The position numbers were made by a program, and so were the translations under genes. Under the pieces are notes generated by a model, which made no database searches, was not told the origin of the DNA, and saw nothing but the letters and a program-made list of their open reading frames with translations. Of a stretch of 64,000 nt of DNA, positions 18,768-28,147 are shown piece after piece. Position 1 is the first letter of the stretch; every line of letters begins with the position of its first letter. The stretch covers positions 62,001-126,000 of the forward strand of contig NZ_QGNY01000002.1 in NCBI RefSeq assembly GCF_003173575.1. The letters are read 5' to 3'. The DNA is from Pedobacter paludis (GTDB taxonomy: Bacteria; Bacteroidota; Bacteroidia; Sphingobacteriales; Sphingobacteriaceae).

Positions 18768-19376
18768 ATGGCTTTTGAATTACCTGCGTTACACTACGCA
18801 ACCGATGCATTAGAACCGCATATTGATAAAACAACCATGGAAATCCACCATGATAAACATCATCAAGCTTACGTTACCAACTTAAATAAAGCATTAGAAG
18901 GTAAACCTGAAGCAAATTCTAGCATCGAGGAAATTGTAAAAAACATTTCTAAATACCCTGCCGCCGTTAGAAACAATGGTGGTGGCCACTATAACCACTC
19001 TTTATTCTGGAACGTTTTAGGTCCAAATAAAGGAGGCGAGCCAACTGGCGACTTAGCTAAGGCAATAAAAGAAACTTTTGGTTCTTTTGCTGATTTAAAA
19101 ACTAAACTACAGGAAGCTGGCGCAACGCGTTTCGGTTCTGGCTGGGCTTGGTTATCAGTTGGTGCTGATAAAAAACTTCAAGTTTCTTCTACCCCAAACC
19201 AGGATAATCCTTTAATGGACATTGCTGAAGTAAAAGGTACTCCAATTTTCGGTATAGATGTTTGGGAACATGCTTACTACCTAAAATATCAAAACAAACG
19301 CCCTGATTATCTAGCTGCAATTTGGAATGCTGTTAACTGGGATGCTGTTGCAGAACTTTATAAAAAAGCTTTATAA
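18768..19376 (+). CDS. superoxide dismutase, Mn-type or cambialistic
   Basis: This 202-residue enzyme converts superoxide to hydrogen peroxide and oxygen. Metal ligands are His27, His77 ([11 protein letters not shown]), Asp164 and His168 ([12 protein letters not shown]). Gln145 in the stretch PNQDNPL is at the place used by manganese enzymes, whereas iron enzymes carry their Gln nearer the second ligand, so Mn or mixed use is favoured. There is no signal peptide, so it is cytoplasmic. A TATATTTG -7 box lies at 18721-18728 with no clear -33 box. oxyR is about 0.8 kb away on the other strand. Confidence 0.95.
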   Translation: MAFELPALHYATDALEPHIDKTTMEIHHDKHHQAYVTNLNKALEGKPEANSSIEEIVKNISKYPAAVRNNGGGHYNHSLFWNVLGPNKGGEPTGDLAKAIKETFGSFADLKTKLQEAGATRFGSGWAWLSVGADKKLQVSSTPNQDNPLMDIAEVKGTPIFGIDVWEHAYYLKYQNKRPDYLAAIWNAVNWDAVAELYKKAL

Positions 19377-19396
19377 GCTCGATATTTAATACTTTC

Positions 19397-19435
19397 AAAG
19401 CCCACAAATTCAGTTTTGTGGGCTTTCTTGTTTTT
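19397..19435 (+). terminator. terminator of the superoxide dismutase gene
   Basis: A perfect 12-bp stem (19397-19408/19415-19426) with a 6-nt loop is followed by a T-rich tract, 20 bp after the stop codon. Confidence 0.88.
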
Positions 19436-19455
19436 AAGATTAATTAATAACTTTG
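19427..19455 (+). promoter_or_regulatory. promoter of the secreted helical protein gene
   Basis: CTTG at 19427-19430 and TAACTTTG at 19448-19455, separated by 17 bp, fit the Bacteroidota promoter. The -33 box overlaps the tail of the preceding terminator. The -7 box includes the TTG that would be the first codon of the longest open frame, which argues for a downstream start. Confidence 0.55.
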
Positions 19456-19467
19456 CGTAGTATTAAA

Positions 19468-19935
19468 ATGTTCAAAATGAAGAGGATTGTATTTTTATTC
19501 TTAATTGTAATTGGAATTAACGGACTGGCAAAAGCACAGCAAAACAAAATGCCTACACCAGATGAAATTGCAAAAAAGAATGTAGAGGATTTGGATAAAA
19601 GATTAAAATTAAATGATACCCAAAAAAGTGTTGTTTACCGGTTTACCTATAACCAGGCTAAGGAACAGGCAGATTTAATTAAAAGACAACAAGCCGGCAC
19701 TTCTCGCGAAGAAGATGTAGATAAATTCTACAAACTTCAAAACGAGACTTCTAAAAACATCCGTAACGTATTAAAGGGCGAACAACAAACTGAGTATGAT
19801 AAAATAATTGAAGAACGTTTAAGTGGCAAAACCGCCAAAACGGGCAAGAAAAAGAAAAAAGGCGAGGAAGAAGAAGTAGAAAGCGATATAAAAGGATTAC
19901 TTTCTGGTCCAAAGCCAGAAAAGCAAAACCAATAG
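19468..19935 (+). CDS. small secreted helical protein of unknown function
   Basis: This protein of about 155 residues has a signal peptide (MFKMKRIVFLFLIVIGINGL, cleavage near AKA-QQ) and a charged helical body (KLNDTQKSVVYRFTYNQAKEQ and similar). The C-terminal tail has a Lys run followed by a Glu run. The helical, LTxxQ-like LNDTQ pattern is reminiscent of Spy/CpxP-type periplasmic proteins, but I cannot claim membership. The longest frame begins at TTG 19453, which lies in the predicted -7 box. ATG 19468 or ATG 19477 is more likely. Confidence 0.7.
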   Translation: MFKMKRIVFLFLIVIGINGLAKAQQNKMPTPDEIAKKNVEDLDKRLKLNDTQKSVVYRFTYNQAKEQADLIKRQQAGTSREEDVDKFYKLQNETSKNIRNVLKGEQQTEYDKIIEERLSGKTAKTGKKKKKGEEEEVESDIKGLLSGPKPEKQNQ

Positions 19936-19963
19936 TATATCTTAATATTTAATGGAGTAGCAA

Positions 19964-20197
19964 ATGCCAGAGATAATTTTAGGTTCTTTAGTTATTTGCC
20001 TATTGCTATCTCCACAGCTTTTAGCTGGATTTTTGGCAAAAAGAACAGGCCGGAATTTTTGGTTCTGGTTTTTTATTTCCTTTTTGATTCCGATTATTTC
20101 ATTAATAATTCTGATTTTTCTTGAGGACAAGAATCCTACCGTTCAAGGCTACAAACTGGCAGATCATTTAGATAAAAACAAAACGCCCGAAATTTAG
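19964..20197 (+). CDS. small membrane protein of unknown function
   Basis: This 77-residue open frame encodes two hydrophobic helices (ILGSLVICLLLSPQLLAGFLA and FWFWFFISFLIPIISLIILIF) separated by a KRTGRN turn, and a hydrophilic C-tail. The pattern resembles short PLDc_N/YggT-like two-helix proteins, without a firm family match. It starts 28 bp after the preceding gene, and its last 4 bases overlap the 3' end of the convergent oxyR. Confidence 0.55.
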   Translation: MPEIILGSLVICLLLSPQLLAGFLAKRTGRNFWFWFFISFLIPIISLIILIFLEDKNPTVQGYKLADHLDKNKTPEI

Positions 20198-21126
20198 ATC
20201 CCAACAATATCCTTTTTCTTTTTTTGTTTCATTGCTTTTGGGATAATCAACAAAATCTCCTCTTTTAAAGCATTAAGCATTCTCTTTTTAATGAAGTTTT
20301 TATGGGTAACCAAACTGATTTCCCTAACAGGTTCTGGCGACTTGAAATACCTAATTTTATTAGTTTGTTTGGCGTTAAGTTCAGCAATTGCAAGTTCTGG
20401 CAGGAGTGTAGCACCACCATTTAAATCGACCATTCTAACCAGTGTTTCTACACTGCCAGTATTATATTCCAAACCCTGTAAACGATTATTTTTAGTTGAT
20501 CGGCAAATGTTCAAAACCTGATTGCGCATACAATGGCCTTCGTTTAAAAGCCAGATATTTTCATCGTTTAAGTCTTCTGCATCTATCGATTTCTTTTTAT
20601 AAAGCTTGCTGTTCTTACTAATGTAGCTTACAAAATTTTCATAATAAAGAGGAAGTTCAGTGATATTTGCATCAGTTAATGGAGTAGCTAGAATACCACA
20701 ATCTAGAACTCCTGTTTTTAAATTATGAATAATATCTTCTGTTGTATATTCCCAAATTAAAAGCTTTAACTCTGGATATTTCTCCAACATTGCAGAAATC
20801 ACTTCGGGCAATAAATAGGGTGCAACAGTTGGAATAACACCAATTCTTAACTCGCCCAGAACATCTTGTTGTTGACTGTTAATCAATTCTTTAACCTTAC
20901 CACTTTCCTGAAGAATGATCCTTGCCTGGGCGATTACCTGAGCGCCGATCTCGGTTGGTGTTACAGGCTGTTTGCTGCGATCGAAAATTTTAACGCTTAA
21001 CAGTTCTTCCAATTTTTGAACCTGCATACTCAAGGTAGGCTGGGTTACAAAGCATTTATCGGCAGCAGTTACAAAACTTCTATAAGTATCTACCGCAACA
21101 ATATATTCGAGCTGAACTAAAGTCAT
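20194..21126 (-). CDS. oxyR: hydrogen-peroxide sensor OxyR (LysR family)
   Basis: This 310-residue LysR-type regulator has an N-terminal winged helix (residues 1-60, LEYIVAVDTYRSFVTAADKC) and a periplasmic-binding-like effector domain. Cys199 and Cys208 in GHCMRNQVLNIC have the same spacing and numbers as the redox cysteines of E. coli OxyR, which form a disulfide upon peroxide exposure. It should activate catalase/peroxidase-type genes; none is in the window. The superoxide dismutase lies close by. The extreme C-terminus is unusually Lys-rich. Confidence 0.93.
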   Translation of the reverse strand: MTLVQLEYIVAVDTYRSFVTAADKCFVTQPTLSMQVQKLEELLSVKIFDRSKQPVTPTEIGAQVIAQARIILQESGKVKELINSQQQDVLGELRIGVIPTVAPYLLPEVISAMLEKYPELKLLIWEYTTEDIIHNLKTGVLDCGILATPLTDANITELPLYYENFVSYISKNSKLYKKKSIDAEDLNDENIWLLNEGHCMRNQVLNICRSTKNNRLQGLEYNTGSVETLVRMVDLNGGATLLPELAIAELNAKQTNKIRYFKSPEPVREISLVTHKNFIKKRMLNALKEEILLIIPKAMKQKKKKDIVGI

Positions 21127-21192
21127 ATAAGCAAAATTGATTTATATTTTCAAATATATCAATTTTAGCTATAGCGTCGATAAATTAGTCTC

Positions 21193-22119
21193 TTAATATT
21201 TGCTTTCGAAATCCTGATAGGCTAAAGCGATTCCTTCTGGCAATTCGATTTTATGTTTCCAGCCCAGATTATGGAGTTTGGTTACATCCATTAATTTACG
21301 CGGAGTACCATCAGGTTTACTTGCATCAAAAACAAGTTCACCATCATAACCCAAAACATCTGCAATTAATAACGCAAGGTCTTTAATTGTTAAATCGTGA
21401 CCGGTACCAATATTAATCAGGTTAGGCTCATTGTAATTTTGCATTAGGAAATAACAAGCATCTGCCAAGTCATCAGCAAATAAAAATTCACGCATTGGCG
21501 AGCCTGAGCCCCAAATTACAACCTGTTTATCGTTATTAATTTTCGCTTCGTGGAACTTGCGGATCAATGCTGGCAGGACATGCGAGTTTTGAGGATGATA
21601 ATTATCGTTATATCCATACAGATTGGTCGGCATAACCGAAATGAAATTACAGCCATATTGATCGCGATAGGCGTCGCACATTTTTATTCCTGCTATTTTA
21701 GCAATGGCATAAGGTTCATTGGTGTGCTCCAATGTACCGGTTAAAAGATAATCTTCTCTTAAAGGCTGGGGAGCCATTTTTGGATAAATACAGCTAGAGC
21801 CCAAAAACATTAATTTCTTAACCTCATTAACATAGGCACTGTGAATTACGTTGTTTTGGATAGCCAAATTTTCGTAAAGAAAATCTGCTCTATAAGTATT
21901 ATTTGCGATAATGCCACCTACTTTAGCCGCTGCTAAAAATACATAGTCAGGTTTTTCCTGCTCAAAAAAATCGGCTACAGCCTGTTGATTGCGAAGATCT
22001 AATTCTGCTGAGGTTTTAACCAATAAATTTTCGTAACCTTCTTTTTGAAGTTTACGATAAATAGCTGAACCAACCATGCCACGATGACCGGCAATGTATA
22101 TTTTTGCGCTTTTTTCCAA
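21193..22119 (-). CDS. fcl: GDP-L-fucose synthase (TTG start)
   Basis: This SDR-family epimerase/reductase turns GDP-4-keto-6-deoxymannose into GDP-L-fucose for surface glycans. It has the nucleotide loop [16 protein letters not shown], the catalytic Ser in GSSCIYP and the YxxxK in YAIAK, with LRKFHEAK- and [15 protein letters not shown] regions in order. The frame is open up to 22293, but the family needs only about 308 residues. TTG at 22117-22119 gives exactly that, and a -7-like box TACTTTTG (minus, 22147-22140) lies just upstream. The GDP-mannose dehydratase partner gene is not in the window. Confidence 0.9.
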   Translation of the reverse strand: MEKSAKIYIAGHRGMVGSAIYRKLQKEGYENLLVKTSAELDLRNQQAVADFFEQEKPDYVFLAAAKVGGIIANNTYRADFLYENLAIQNNVIHSAYVNEVKKLMFLGSSCIYPKMAPQPLREDYLLTGTLEHTNEPYAIAKIAGIKMCDAYRDQYGCNFISVMPTNLYGYNDNYHPQNSHVLPALIRKFHEAKINNDKQVVIWGSGSPMREFLFADDLADACYFLMQNYNEPNLINIGTGHDLTIKDLALLIADVLGYDGELVFDASKPDGTPRKLMDVTKLHNLGWKHKIELPEGIALAYQDFESKY

Positions 22120-22233
22120 AGTATTTATTTTAACGAATGCAAAAGTACGATTGATTTTATAAAAAGTCTCTAGTAATTGAGTTAAAAAAACAATCAATAA
22201 ACGATTAAATTGTAAATTTGTCGAAAAAAACTT

Positions 22234-22884
22234 TTGGGTAAAGATAAACTTAGACGATTTGCAGAGATAGAAACTTTTGCAAACGTGCATCAATTAGAAG
22301 AAGGCAAGCCATTAAAGGGCAAGTGGGCAAGTGGTCACTTTAAAAACGAAAATCCAATTGTGCTGGAATTGGCATGTGGCAAAGGAGAATATTCTGTAAA
22401 TTTAGCTAGACTGTTTCCTGACAAAAATTTTATAGGAATAGATTATAAGGGGAACCGAATTTGGAGGGGTGCTAAAACGGCTATCGAAGACGGAATTGAT
22501 AATGTTGCGTTTTTAAGAATTCAAATTGAAAATTTACTGGATTATTTTGAGGCAGGAGAGATTGATGAAATCTGGATAACCTTTCCAGATCCACAGCCTC
22601 AAGACAGCAGAGAAAAGAAAAGACTAACTTTTCCAGCATTTTTAAACCGCTATAAAGAGGTTTTAAAACGTGGTGGCAAAGTAAATCTGAAAACAGATAA
22701 CGACCAGCTTTATGCTTACACATGCGAAAAAGTTAAAGAACTTGGTTTAATAGAGCATAAAAATACTGATCATTTATACACCTCTGAATTAGTTGATGAG
22801 GTTTTATCAATAAAAACATATTACGAGAAAAAATATTTACAACACGATAAGAATATCAACTACATTCAGTTTTCTTTTGAATAA
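22234..22884 (+). CDS. trmB: tRNA (guanine-N7-)-methyltransferase (TTG start)
   Basis: This enzyme methylates G46 of tRNA. The 216-residue protein begins with [17 protein letters not shown], the usual opening of Bacteroidota TrmB, so the start is TTG at 22234. It has the SAM-binding loop [14 protein letters not shown], and the family signature [17 protein letters not shown] near residue 115 for catalysis. A -7 box TAAATTTG at 22213-22220 puts transcription start only about 7 nt before the TTG, close to leaderless. It is divergent from fcl and directly followed, without a gap, by the alkyltransferase-like gene. Confidence 0.92.
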   Translation: MGKDKLRRFAEIETFANVHQLEEGKPLKGKWASGHFKNENPIVLELACGKGEYSVNLARLFPDKNFIGIDYKGNRIWRGAKTAIEDGIDNVAFLRIQIENLLDYFEAGEIDEIWITFPDPQPQDSREKKRLTFPAFLNRYKEVLKRGGKVNLKTDNDQLYAYTCEKVKELGLIEHKNTDHLYTSELVDEVLSIKTYYEKKYLQHDKNINYIQFSFE

Positions 22885-23223
22885 ATGGACACCAACTTTT
22901 ATGAACAGGTTTATGAAATTGCCCGACTAATTCCGAAAGGAAGAGTTACATCGTATGGTGCAATTGCAAAAAGTCTAGGCGCTGCCAAATCATCGAGAAT
23001 GGTTGGGCATGCTATGCTTTATGCGGGATTGGCACATCCAAAGGTTCCGGCTCACCGAGTTGTAAATAGCAGTGGTTTACTTACAGGGAAATTTCATTTT
23101 AACCCACCCGAACTAATGGAAGAGCTTTTGGCCGCTGAAGGTGTACAGGTTAAAAACGACAAGGTTGTAAACTTTAAAAATGTGTTCTGGAATCCAATGG
23201 AAGAAATAAATCTTGATGATTGA
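22885..23223 (+). CDS. alkyltransferase-like protein (MGMT family without acceptor Cys)
   Basis: This 112-residue protein has the DNA-binding domain of O6-alkylguanine methyltransferases (IPKGRVTSYGAIAKSLG, SRMVGHAML). In place of the PCHR active site it has PAHRVV, so the alkyl-acceptor Cys is Ala. That is the hallmark of ATL proteins, which bind O6-alkylguanine and hand it to nucleotide excision repair; in E. coli the residue is Trp. It follows trmB with no intergenic base and is surely co-transcribed. Confidence 0.9.
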   Translation: MDTNFYEQVYEIARLIPKGRVTSYGAIAKSLGAAKSSRMVGHAMLYAGLAHPKVPAHRVVNSSGLLTGKFHFNPPELMEELLAAEGVQVKNDKVVNFKNVFWNPMEEINLDD

Positions 23224-23283
23224 TCATAAGATCTGGATTAATGTAATTCTCTCATTGAAAATATCATTCATACAATTAATAAA

Positions 23284-23631
23284 ATGGGCAAGTTAGTAGA
23301 AGAGTTTAATGGCTATCGCGAAAAAATGAACGATAGAATAATGGAAACGGCCAATACAAACATTAAACGCTTTTTTGCATTAGATACAACTTCTTATGCT
23401 GATGGCGCTTTAAATGTTAAAACCAAAGAGATGTTGGGTTTAGTAGCCTCAATGGTTTTGCGTTGCGACGATTGTATTAAATATCATTTAGGCAAATGTT
23501 TTGATGCTGGTGTGAACAGCGATGAAATGAACGAAATTTTTATGATTGCCAATTTGATAGGCGGAAGCATAGTCATTCCACATTACAGAAGGGCTGTTGA
23601 GTATTGGGACGAATTAAATTCAGCCAACTAA
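23284..23631 (+). CDS. carboxymuconolactone decarboxylase family protein (AhpD-like)
   Basis: This 115-residue helical protein has the CxxC-containing motif VASMVLRCDDCIKYHLGKC, typical of the AhpD/CMD family, whose two cysteines and downstream His carry out thiol-based peroxide chemistry. The C-terminal PHYRRAVEYWDEL is also characteristic. Role as an alkylhydroperoxidase partner is inferred from the family. It lies 60 bp after the ATL gene and may belong to the trmB transcript. Confidence 0.85.
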   Translation: MGKLVEEFNGYREKMNDRIMETANTNIKRFFALDTTSYADGALNVKTKEMLGLVASMVLRCDDCIKYHLGKCFDAGVNSDEMNEIFMIANLIGGSIVIPHYRRAVEYWDELNSAN

Positions 23632-23671
23632 ACTGTTTGATCTATTAGCTCAAAACCTTAAAGGCCAAAGC

Positions 23672-24352
23672 TTATTTTTTAGTTTCGTTGTATGCTTTAA
23701 CCAACTCAATAACATCGCGACTATTTAAATCGGCATTGGCTTCTACCTTAGCTTTTAATTCAGGTTTATCGCCGAGTTTTTGAAGCAAAATTGTTTTCAC
23801 TTCGGGTTTGCGGGAATCTTCGGTTATGCCTTTTATTGGGATTTCCTGCAATGGTCCAGTCCCAGGTTTTTCGATAAAATACCGAATAACGGGAGCGCCT
23901 GCTGGTCTTTCAGGAGCAGAATTTCTGCCACCTCCTATGCTAATTCCACCTCCCATTCCCATGCCACCAAAACCGCCAGTTCCGGTTCCTATTCCAATTG
24001 ACGGTCTAAATTTTACCTTTTTTTCCTTTTGAATAGGAACCAGTGTTTCTCCACCAAAGGAATATAAATTAACCGCTCCCATTTCGATTACCTTTACGAA
24101 TCGATATTCGAAATCCTTCTTATTCGCAAAACCCTTACTTACATAACTATTGCCATTCCAAAAGAAATTCTTTACATCTTTTGCAGGTAAAATAACATCA
24201 GCTTCATCGTTGGCACTAATAAAAACAGAAAAGTAATCGGTTCCCTTTATTGTTCCTCTAATAACTTCATCGTTATTTTTTACGATAAAATCTTGCGCAA
24301 TGAGTTTACCACCCAATAATAGAAACAGTATAAATGAACTGAAAAATTTCAT
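23672..24352 (-). CDS. secreted protein of unknown function with Gly/Met-rich segment
   Basis: This 226-residue protein has a signal peptide (MKFFSSFILFLLLGGKLIAQ). A beta-rich N-terminal domain contains a pattern seen in many Bacteroidota secreted proteins (DEVIRGTIKGTDYFSVFIS). A central low-complexity stretch is rich in Gly and Met (about residues 120-145), followed by a charged C-terminus. No domain is recognised. It sits in tandem with another secreted protein of unknown function, and is convergent with the CMD gene. Confidence 0.75.
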   Translation of the reverse strand: MKFFSSFILFLLLGGKLIAQDFIVKNNDEVIRGTIKGTDYFSVFISANDEADVILPAKDVKNFFWNGNSYVSKGFANKKDFEYRFVKVIEMGAVNLYSFGGETLVPIQKEKKVKFRPSIGIGTGTGGFGGMGMGGGISIGGGRNSAPERPAGAPVIRYFIEKPGTGPLQEIPIKGITEDSRKPEVKTILLQKLGDKPELKAKVEANADLNSRDVIELVKAYNETKK

Positions 24353-24400
24353 AAACGTTTAAAATATTTTACAAATAACGCAACTTATTCGGCTATCTTA

Positions 24401-25171
24401 TCAATTGAGATTAATTTTAATATTTCCTGTTTCAATATCCGGGTGTAACTTTTGAAAATCAGTAAAGGCGACTCTCATTTTATTTAATGCATAAGCTTTT
24501 GGTGTTGGAAGATTTTTGCCTAAGGCATAAAACTTATGAATTGTATATATGCTAAAAAGATAATTTTTAATCTCATCTTTCGCCTGGGTATCCGTCATTA
24601 CTTTTGTTAGATTTTCTCTATCGATAAAGTTTGCCAAACCCACATTGGTAAGTAAATAAGTAATCAGTTTCGATAGGTTCTCTTTCTGATCGGTATAAGA
24701 ATCTTTCGATGCATCTAATTCTTCAACCAATTTTAAAATAGGTGCGATTTCTTTTTCTAAAATATTGGGATTAACAGCAATTAGTCCTTTTGGAACGAAA
24801 TATGCCGAATCCGTTTTATAAGGATCAACATAGAGGCTTATAACGTTTTTTGTAGTCGGATTGGTCAATGTATAAACATCAACTATACCTGTTTTACCAG
24901 AAGTACTTCCTCTTTTTGAAAAATCTATAATTGATCCATCAGGCCAGCGATAAGTGTTTCTAAGTTTAGCCATTCTGTTTTGCATGGCATTTCTGTCCGA
25001 AATATTTTTAAATGCACCTGTTCCAATTGGCTTATCTATTGAAGAACCATAATCATCTAACGGACCTTTTAAATTTTCGAATGTAATGTAGTTTACCAAT
25101 TCTTGAGCAGGAAGTTGGGCTTTGCAATAAAATGCAACAAGGCAAAAAAGAAATGTACAGATTGTTTTCAT
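24401..25171 (-). CDS. secreted protein of unknown function
   Basis: This 256-residue protein begins with a clear signal peptide (MKTICTFLFCLVAFYCKAQ). The mature part is mixed alpha/beta, with no domain that I recognise. The gene lies 48 bp upstream of the Gly/Met-rich secreted protein gene on the same strand and is probably its operon partner. It is divergent from polA. Confidence 0.75.
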   Translation of the reverse strand: MKTICTFLFCLVAFYCKAQLPAQELVNYITFENLKGPLDDYGSSIDKPIGTGAFKNISDRNAMQNRMAKLRNTYRWPDGSIIDFSKRGSTSGKTGIVDVYTLTNPTTKNVISLYVDPYKTDSAYFVPKGLIAVNPNILEKEIAPILKLVEELDASKDSYTDQKENLSKLITYLLTNVGLANFIDRENLTKVMTDTQAKDEIKNYLFSIYTIHKFYALGKNLPTPKAYALNKMRVAFTDFQKLHPDIETGNIKINLN

Positions 25172-25234
25172 AGGGCGTTTTAATTTATGATGTTTAAAGT
25201 AGATGATTTCAATAAATAAATTTAATTTTTTTTC

Positions 25235-25267
25235 TTGAAAAGCAATTTACCGATATGATTAACTTTG
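25235..25267 (+). promoter_or_regulatory. candidate polA promoter
   Basis: TTG (25235-25237) and TAACTTTG (25260-25267), spaced by 22 bp, fit the Bacteroidota -33/-7 pattern at the long end of its range. Transcription would start near 25274, about 55 nt before the polA ATG. Confidence 0.45.
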
Positions 25268-25328
25268 GTTACTTTTATCATCTGATGAATTCGGCTCATC
25301 AGCGTAAACATTAAATCTGTGTAATCAC

Positions 25329-28142
25329 ATGAATAATAAAAAACTCTTTCTTTTGGATGGAATGGCGTTAATGTACAGAGCGCACTTTGCATTAAGCAAA
25401 AACCCACGTTTTACTTCTACGGGTATAAATACATCAGCTGTAATGGGCTTTACCAATACTTTGCTTGATGTTTTGAAGAAAGAAAAACCAACCCACATTG
25501 CCGTGGTTTTTGATACCGAAGCACCAACAGAACGCCATACCTCTTTCGAAGCTTACAAGGCACACCGCCAAGCCATGCCCGAAGATTTAGCCGCAGCAAT
25601 GCCTTACGTTATTAAATTAATTACCGGGTTTAATATTCCCGTAATTACTTCTGATGGTTATGAAGCGGATGATATTATTGGTACGCTTGCTAAAAAAGCA
25701 GAGTTAAAAGGTTATCAGGTTTATTGTATGACTCCAGATAAGGATTTTGCCCAATTGGTATCTGAAAATATTTTCATTTACAAACCTGCTCGTATGGGCA
25801 ACGACATGGAAATTTTAGGTGTAAAAGAAGTTTTAGCCAAGTGGGAAATTGAAAACGTTTTGCAGGTTATCGATATTTTGGGTCTGTGGGGCGATGCTGT
25901 AGATAATATCCCAGGCATTCCTGGAATTGGAGAAAAAACTGCCAAGCTTTTAATTAAGCAATATGGCTCGATGGAAAATATCATCGCCAATTCGCACGAG
26001 TTAAAAGGCAAACAACGCGAAAATGTAGAAAATTTTGCTGAGCAAGGATTAATCTCTAAAAAACTGGCAACAATTCTTTTAGATGTGCCTGTAGAATTAG
26101 ACGAAGCGAGTTTAGAGCTTTGCGATCCAAGTAGAGATTTATTAGAGCCTCTTTTTACTGAATTAGAGTTTAGAACTTTAGGCCGTAGGGTTTTTGGAGA
26201 TGAATTTTCGGTTACCACAGCAAGATTTCAGGAAGGTACGCAAACCGATTTATTTGGAAATCAATCGGGCGAAGCCATTCAATATACTGATACATTAGCT
26301 GACGAGGAACCAGCAGAAAAACTTCCAGCTAAAACAATAGAAAATACAGAACATAATTATCAGTTGATTGAAACAGCTGAACAGCGTGCCGATTTAATAA
26401 AATTATTGCTAACGCAAGACCGGATTTCTTTTGATACTGAAACAACTGGAACGGATGCAAACATGGCCGACTTGGTAGGTTTGTCTTTCTGCATTAAGCC
26501 TGGTGAAGGTTATTATATTCCTGTTCCGGCTGAGCGTGAACAAGCACAGGCAATTGTTGATGAGTTTAAAGTTGTACTTGAAAATGAAAAAATTGATAAG
26601 ATTGGGCAGAATACCAAATACGATATTTTAGTTTTTAAATGGTATGGTTTGCAAGTGCGAGGAAAAATTTTTGATACCATGCTTGCGCATTATCTAATCG
26701 ATCCGGATACTAGACATGGGATGGATGTTTTATCAGAAAACTACCTTGGTTATTCGCCAATTTCGATTACAAAATTAATTGGCCCGAAGGGAAAAAATCA
26801 AGGCACCATGCGTGATGTTCCCGTAACTGATGTTGTGGATTACGCTGCTGAAGATGCTGATGTTACTTTACAGCTTGCAAATATATTCGAGCCAAAATTA
26901 AAAGAACTTAATGCGGCAAAACTTGCAGAGGAAATTGAAAATCCTTTGGTTTATGTTTTGGCAGATATTGAAAAAGAAGGTGTTCGTATTGATATTGAAA
27001 CTTTACAGGCCTATTCAAAAGAACTGGAAACCGAGATTATCAAATTTGAACAAAACGTTTACGATAAGGCTGGAATTAAATTTAATCTGGCGTCGCCGAA
27101 ACAATTGGGCGAAGTTTTATTCGATAAGCTTCAGCTCGATCCAAAAGCCAAAAAGACAAAAACTGGTCAATACCAAACTGGCGAAGATGTTTTAACTGCA
27201 CTTGCCCATAAAAGCGATATTGTTCAGGATATTTTGGATTTCCGCCAATTGCAAAAATTAAAATCTACGTACGTTGATGCCTTGCCTTTAATGGTTAATT
27301 CGAAAACGGGTAGGGTGCATACGTCATATAATCAGGCCGTTGCTGCAACGGGCAGATTAAGTTCAAATAATCCAAATTTGCAGAACATTCCAATCCGTTC
27401 GGAGAGAGGAAGAGAAGTTAGAAAAGCTTTTATCGCTAGAGATGAAGATCACATCTTGTTATCTGCCGATTATTCTCAAATAGAACTTCGAATTATTGCT
27501 GATATCAGCAAAGAAGAAAACATGCTGGATGCTTTTAGTAAAGGTATCGATATCCACACGGCAACCGCAGCAAAGGTATATGGAATAAGCATTGAGGAAG
27601 TTGATGGAACACAACGTAGAAATGCCAAGGCGGTTAACTTCGGTATTATTTACGGACAGTCTGCTTTTGGTTTATCACAGAATTTAGGTATTCCGCGTAA
27701 AGAAGCCGCAGAAATAATCGAGCAGTATTTTACTCAATATCCGGGGATTAAACGTTATATGAGCGACACCATGAACTTTGCCCGCGAGAATGGTTTTGTG
27801 GAAACGATAATGGGCCGTAGGCGTTATTTAAGGGATATTAATTCAGCAAACCAAACGGTAAGAGGATTTGCCGAGCGAAATGCCATAAACGCACCCATTC
27901 AGGGTTCTGCTGCAGATATGATTAAAATTGCAATGATTAATATCCATAAGGACATGAAGGCTCAAAACTTAAAATCTACCATGACCATGCAGGTACATGA
28001 TGAGCTTGTTTTCGACGTTTTAAAAACGGAGAAAGAAATTATGAAAGCCATTATTCAGGATAGAATGCCGAACGCGATTAAAACCACCGTACCGATTGTT
28101 GTAGAAATTGGCGAAGGAGATAATTGGTTAGCGGCACATTAA
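25329..28142 (+). CDS. polA: DNA polymerase I
   Basis: This replication and repair polymerase of 937 residues contains all three domains. The 5'-3' exonuclease (residues 1-300) has VVFDTEAPTERH, EADDIIGTLA and the H3TH stretch GIPGIGEKTA. The 3'-5' proofreading domain is intact, with DTET (ISFDTETTG), NTKYDILVF and YAAEDADVT. The polymerase domain has DYSQIELR (motif A), the O-helix RRNAKAVNFGIIYG and QVHDELVF (motif C). Length is close to E. coli Pol I. A secreted-protein gene starts 5 bp after the stop. Confidence 0.97.
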   Translation: MNNKKLFLLDGMALMYRAHFALSKNPRFTSTGINTSAVMGFTNTLLDVLKKEKPTHIAVVFDTEAPTERHTSFEAYKAHRQAMPEDLAAAMPYVIKLITGFNIPVITSDGYEADDIIGTLAKKAELKGYQVYCMTPDKDFAQLVSENIFIYKPARMGNDMEILGVKEVLAKWEIENVLQVIDILGLWGDAVDNIPGIPGIGEKTAKLLIKQYGSMENIIANSHELKGKQRENVENFAEQGLISKKLATILLDVPVELDEASLELCDPSRDLLEPLFTELEFRTLGRRVFGDEFSVTTARFQEGTQTDLFGNQSGEAIQYTDTLADEEPAEKLPAKTIENTEHNYQLIETAEQRADLIKLLLTQDRISFDTETTGTDANMADLVGLSFCIKPGEGYYIPVPAEREQAQAIVDEFKVVLENEKIDKIGQNTKYDILVFKWYGLQVRGKIFDTMLAHYLIDPDTRHGMDVLSENYLGYSPISITKLIGPKGKNQGTMRDVPVTDVVDYAAEDADVTLQLANIFEPKLKELNAAKLAEEIENPLVYVLADIEKEGVRIDIETLQAYSKELETEIIKFEQNVYDKAGIKFNLASPKQLGEVLFDKLQLDPKAKKTKTGQYQTGEDVLTALAHKSDIVQDILDFRQLQKLKSTYVDALPLMVNSKTGRVHTSYNQAVAATGRLSSNNPNLQNIPIRSERGREVRKAFIARDEDHILLSADYSQIELRIIADISKEENMLDAFSKGIDIHTATAAKVYGISIEEVDGTQRRNAKAVNFGIIYGQSAFGLSQNLGIPRKEAAEIIEQYFTQYPGIKRYMSDTMNFARENGFVETIMGRRRYLRDINSANQTVRGFAERNAINAPIQGSAADMIKIAMINIHKDMKAQNLKSTMTMQVHDELVFDVLKTEKEIMKAIIQDRMPNAIKTTVPIVVEIGEGDNWLAAH

Positions 28143-28147
28143 TAAGA

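Noticed and set aside
20194..20197. Overlap of the small membrane protein gene with oxyR as a sign of error
   Set aside because: A 4-base overlap of convergent stop codons is common and needs no special explanation.
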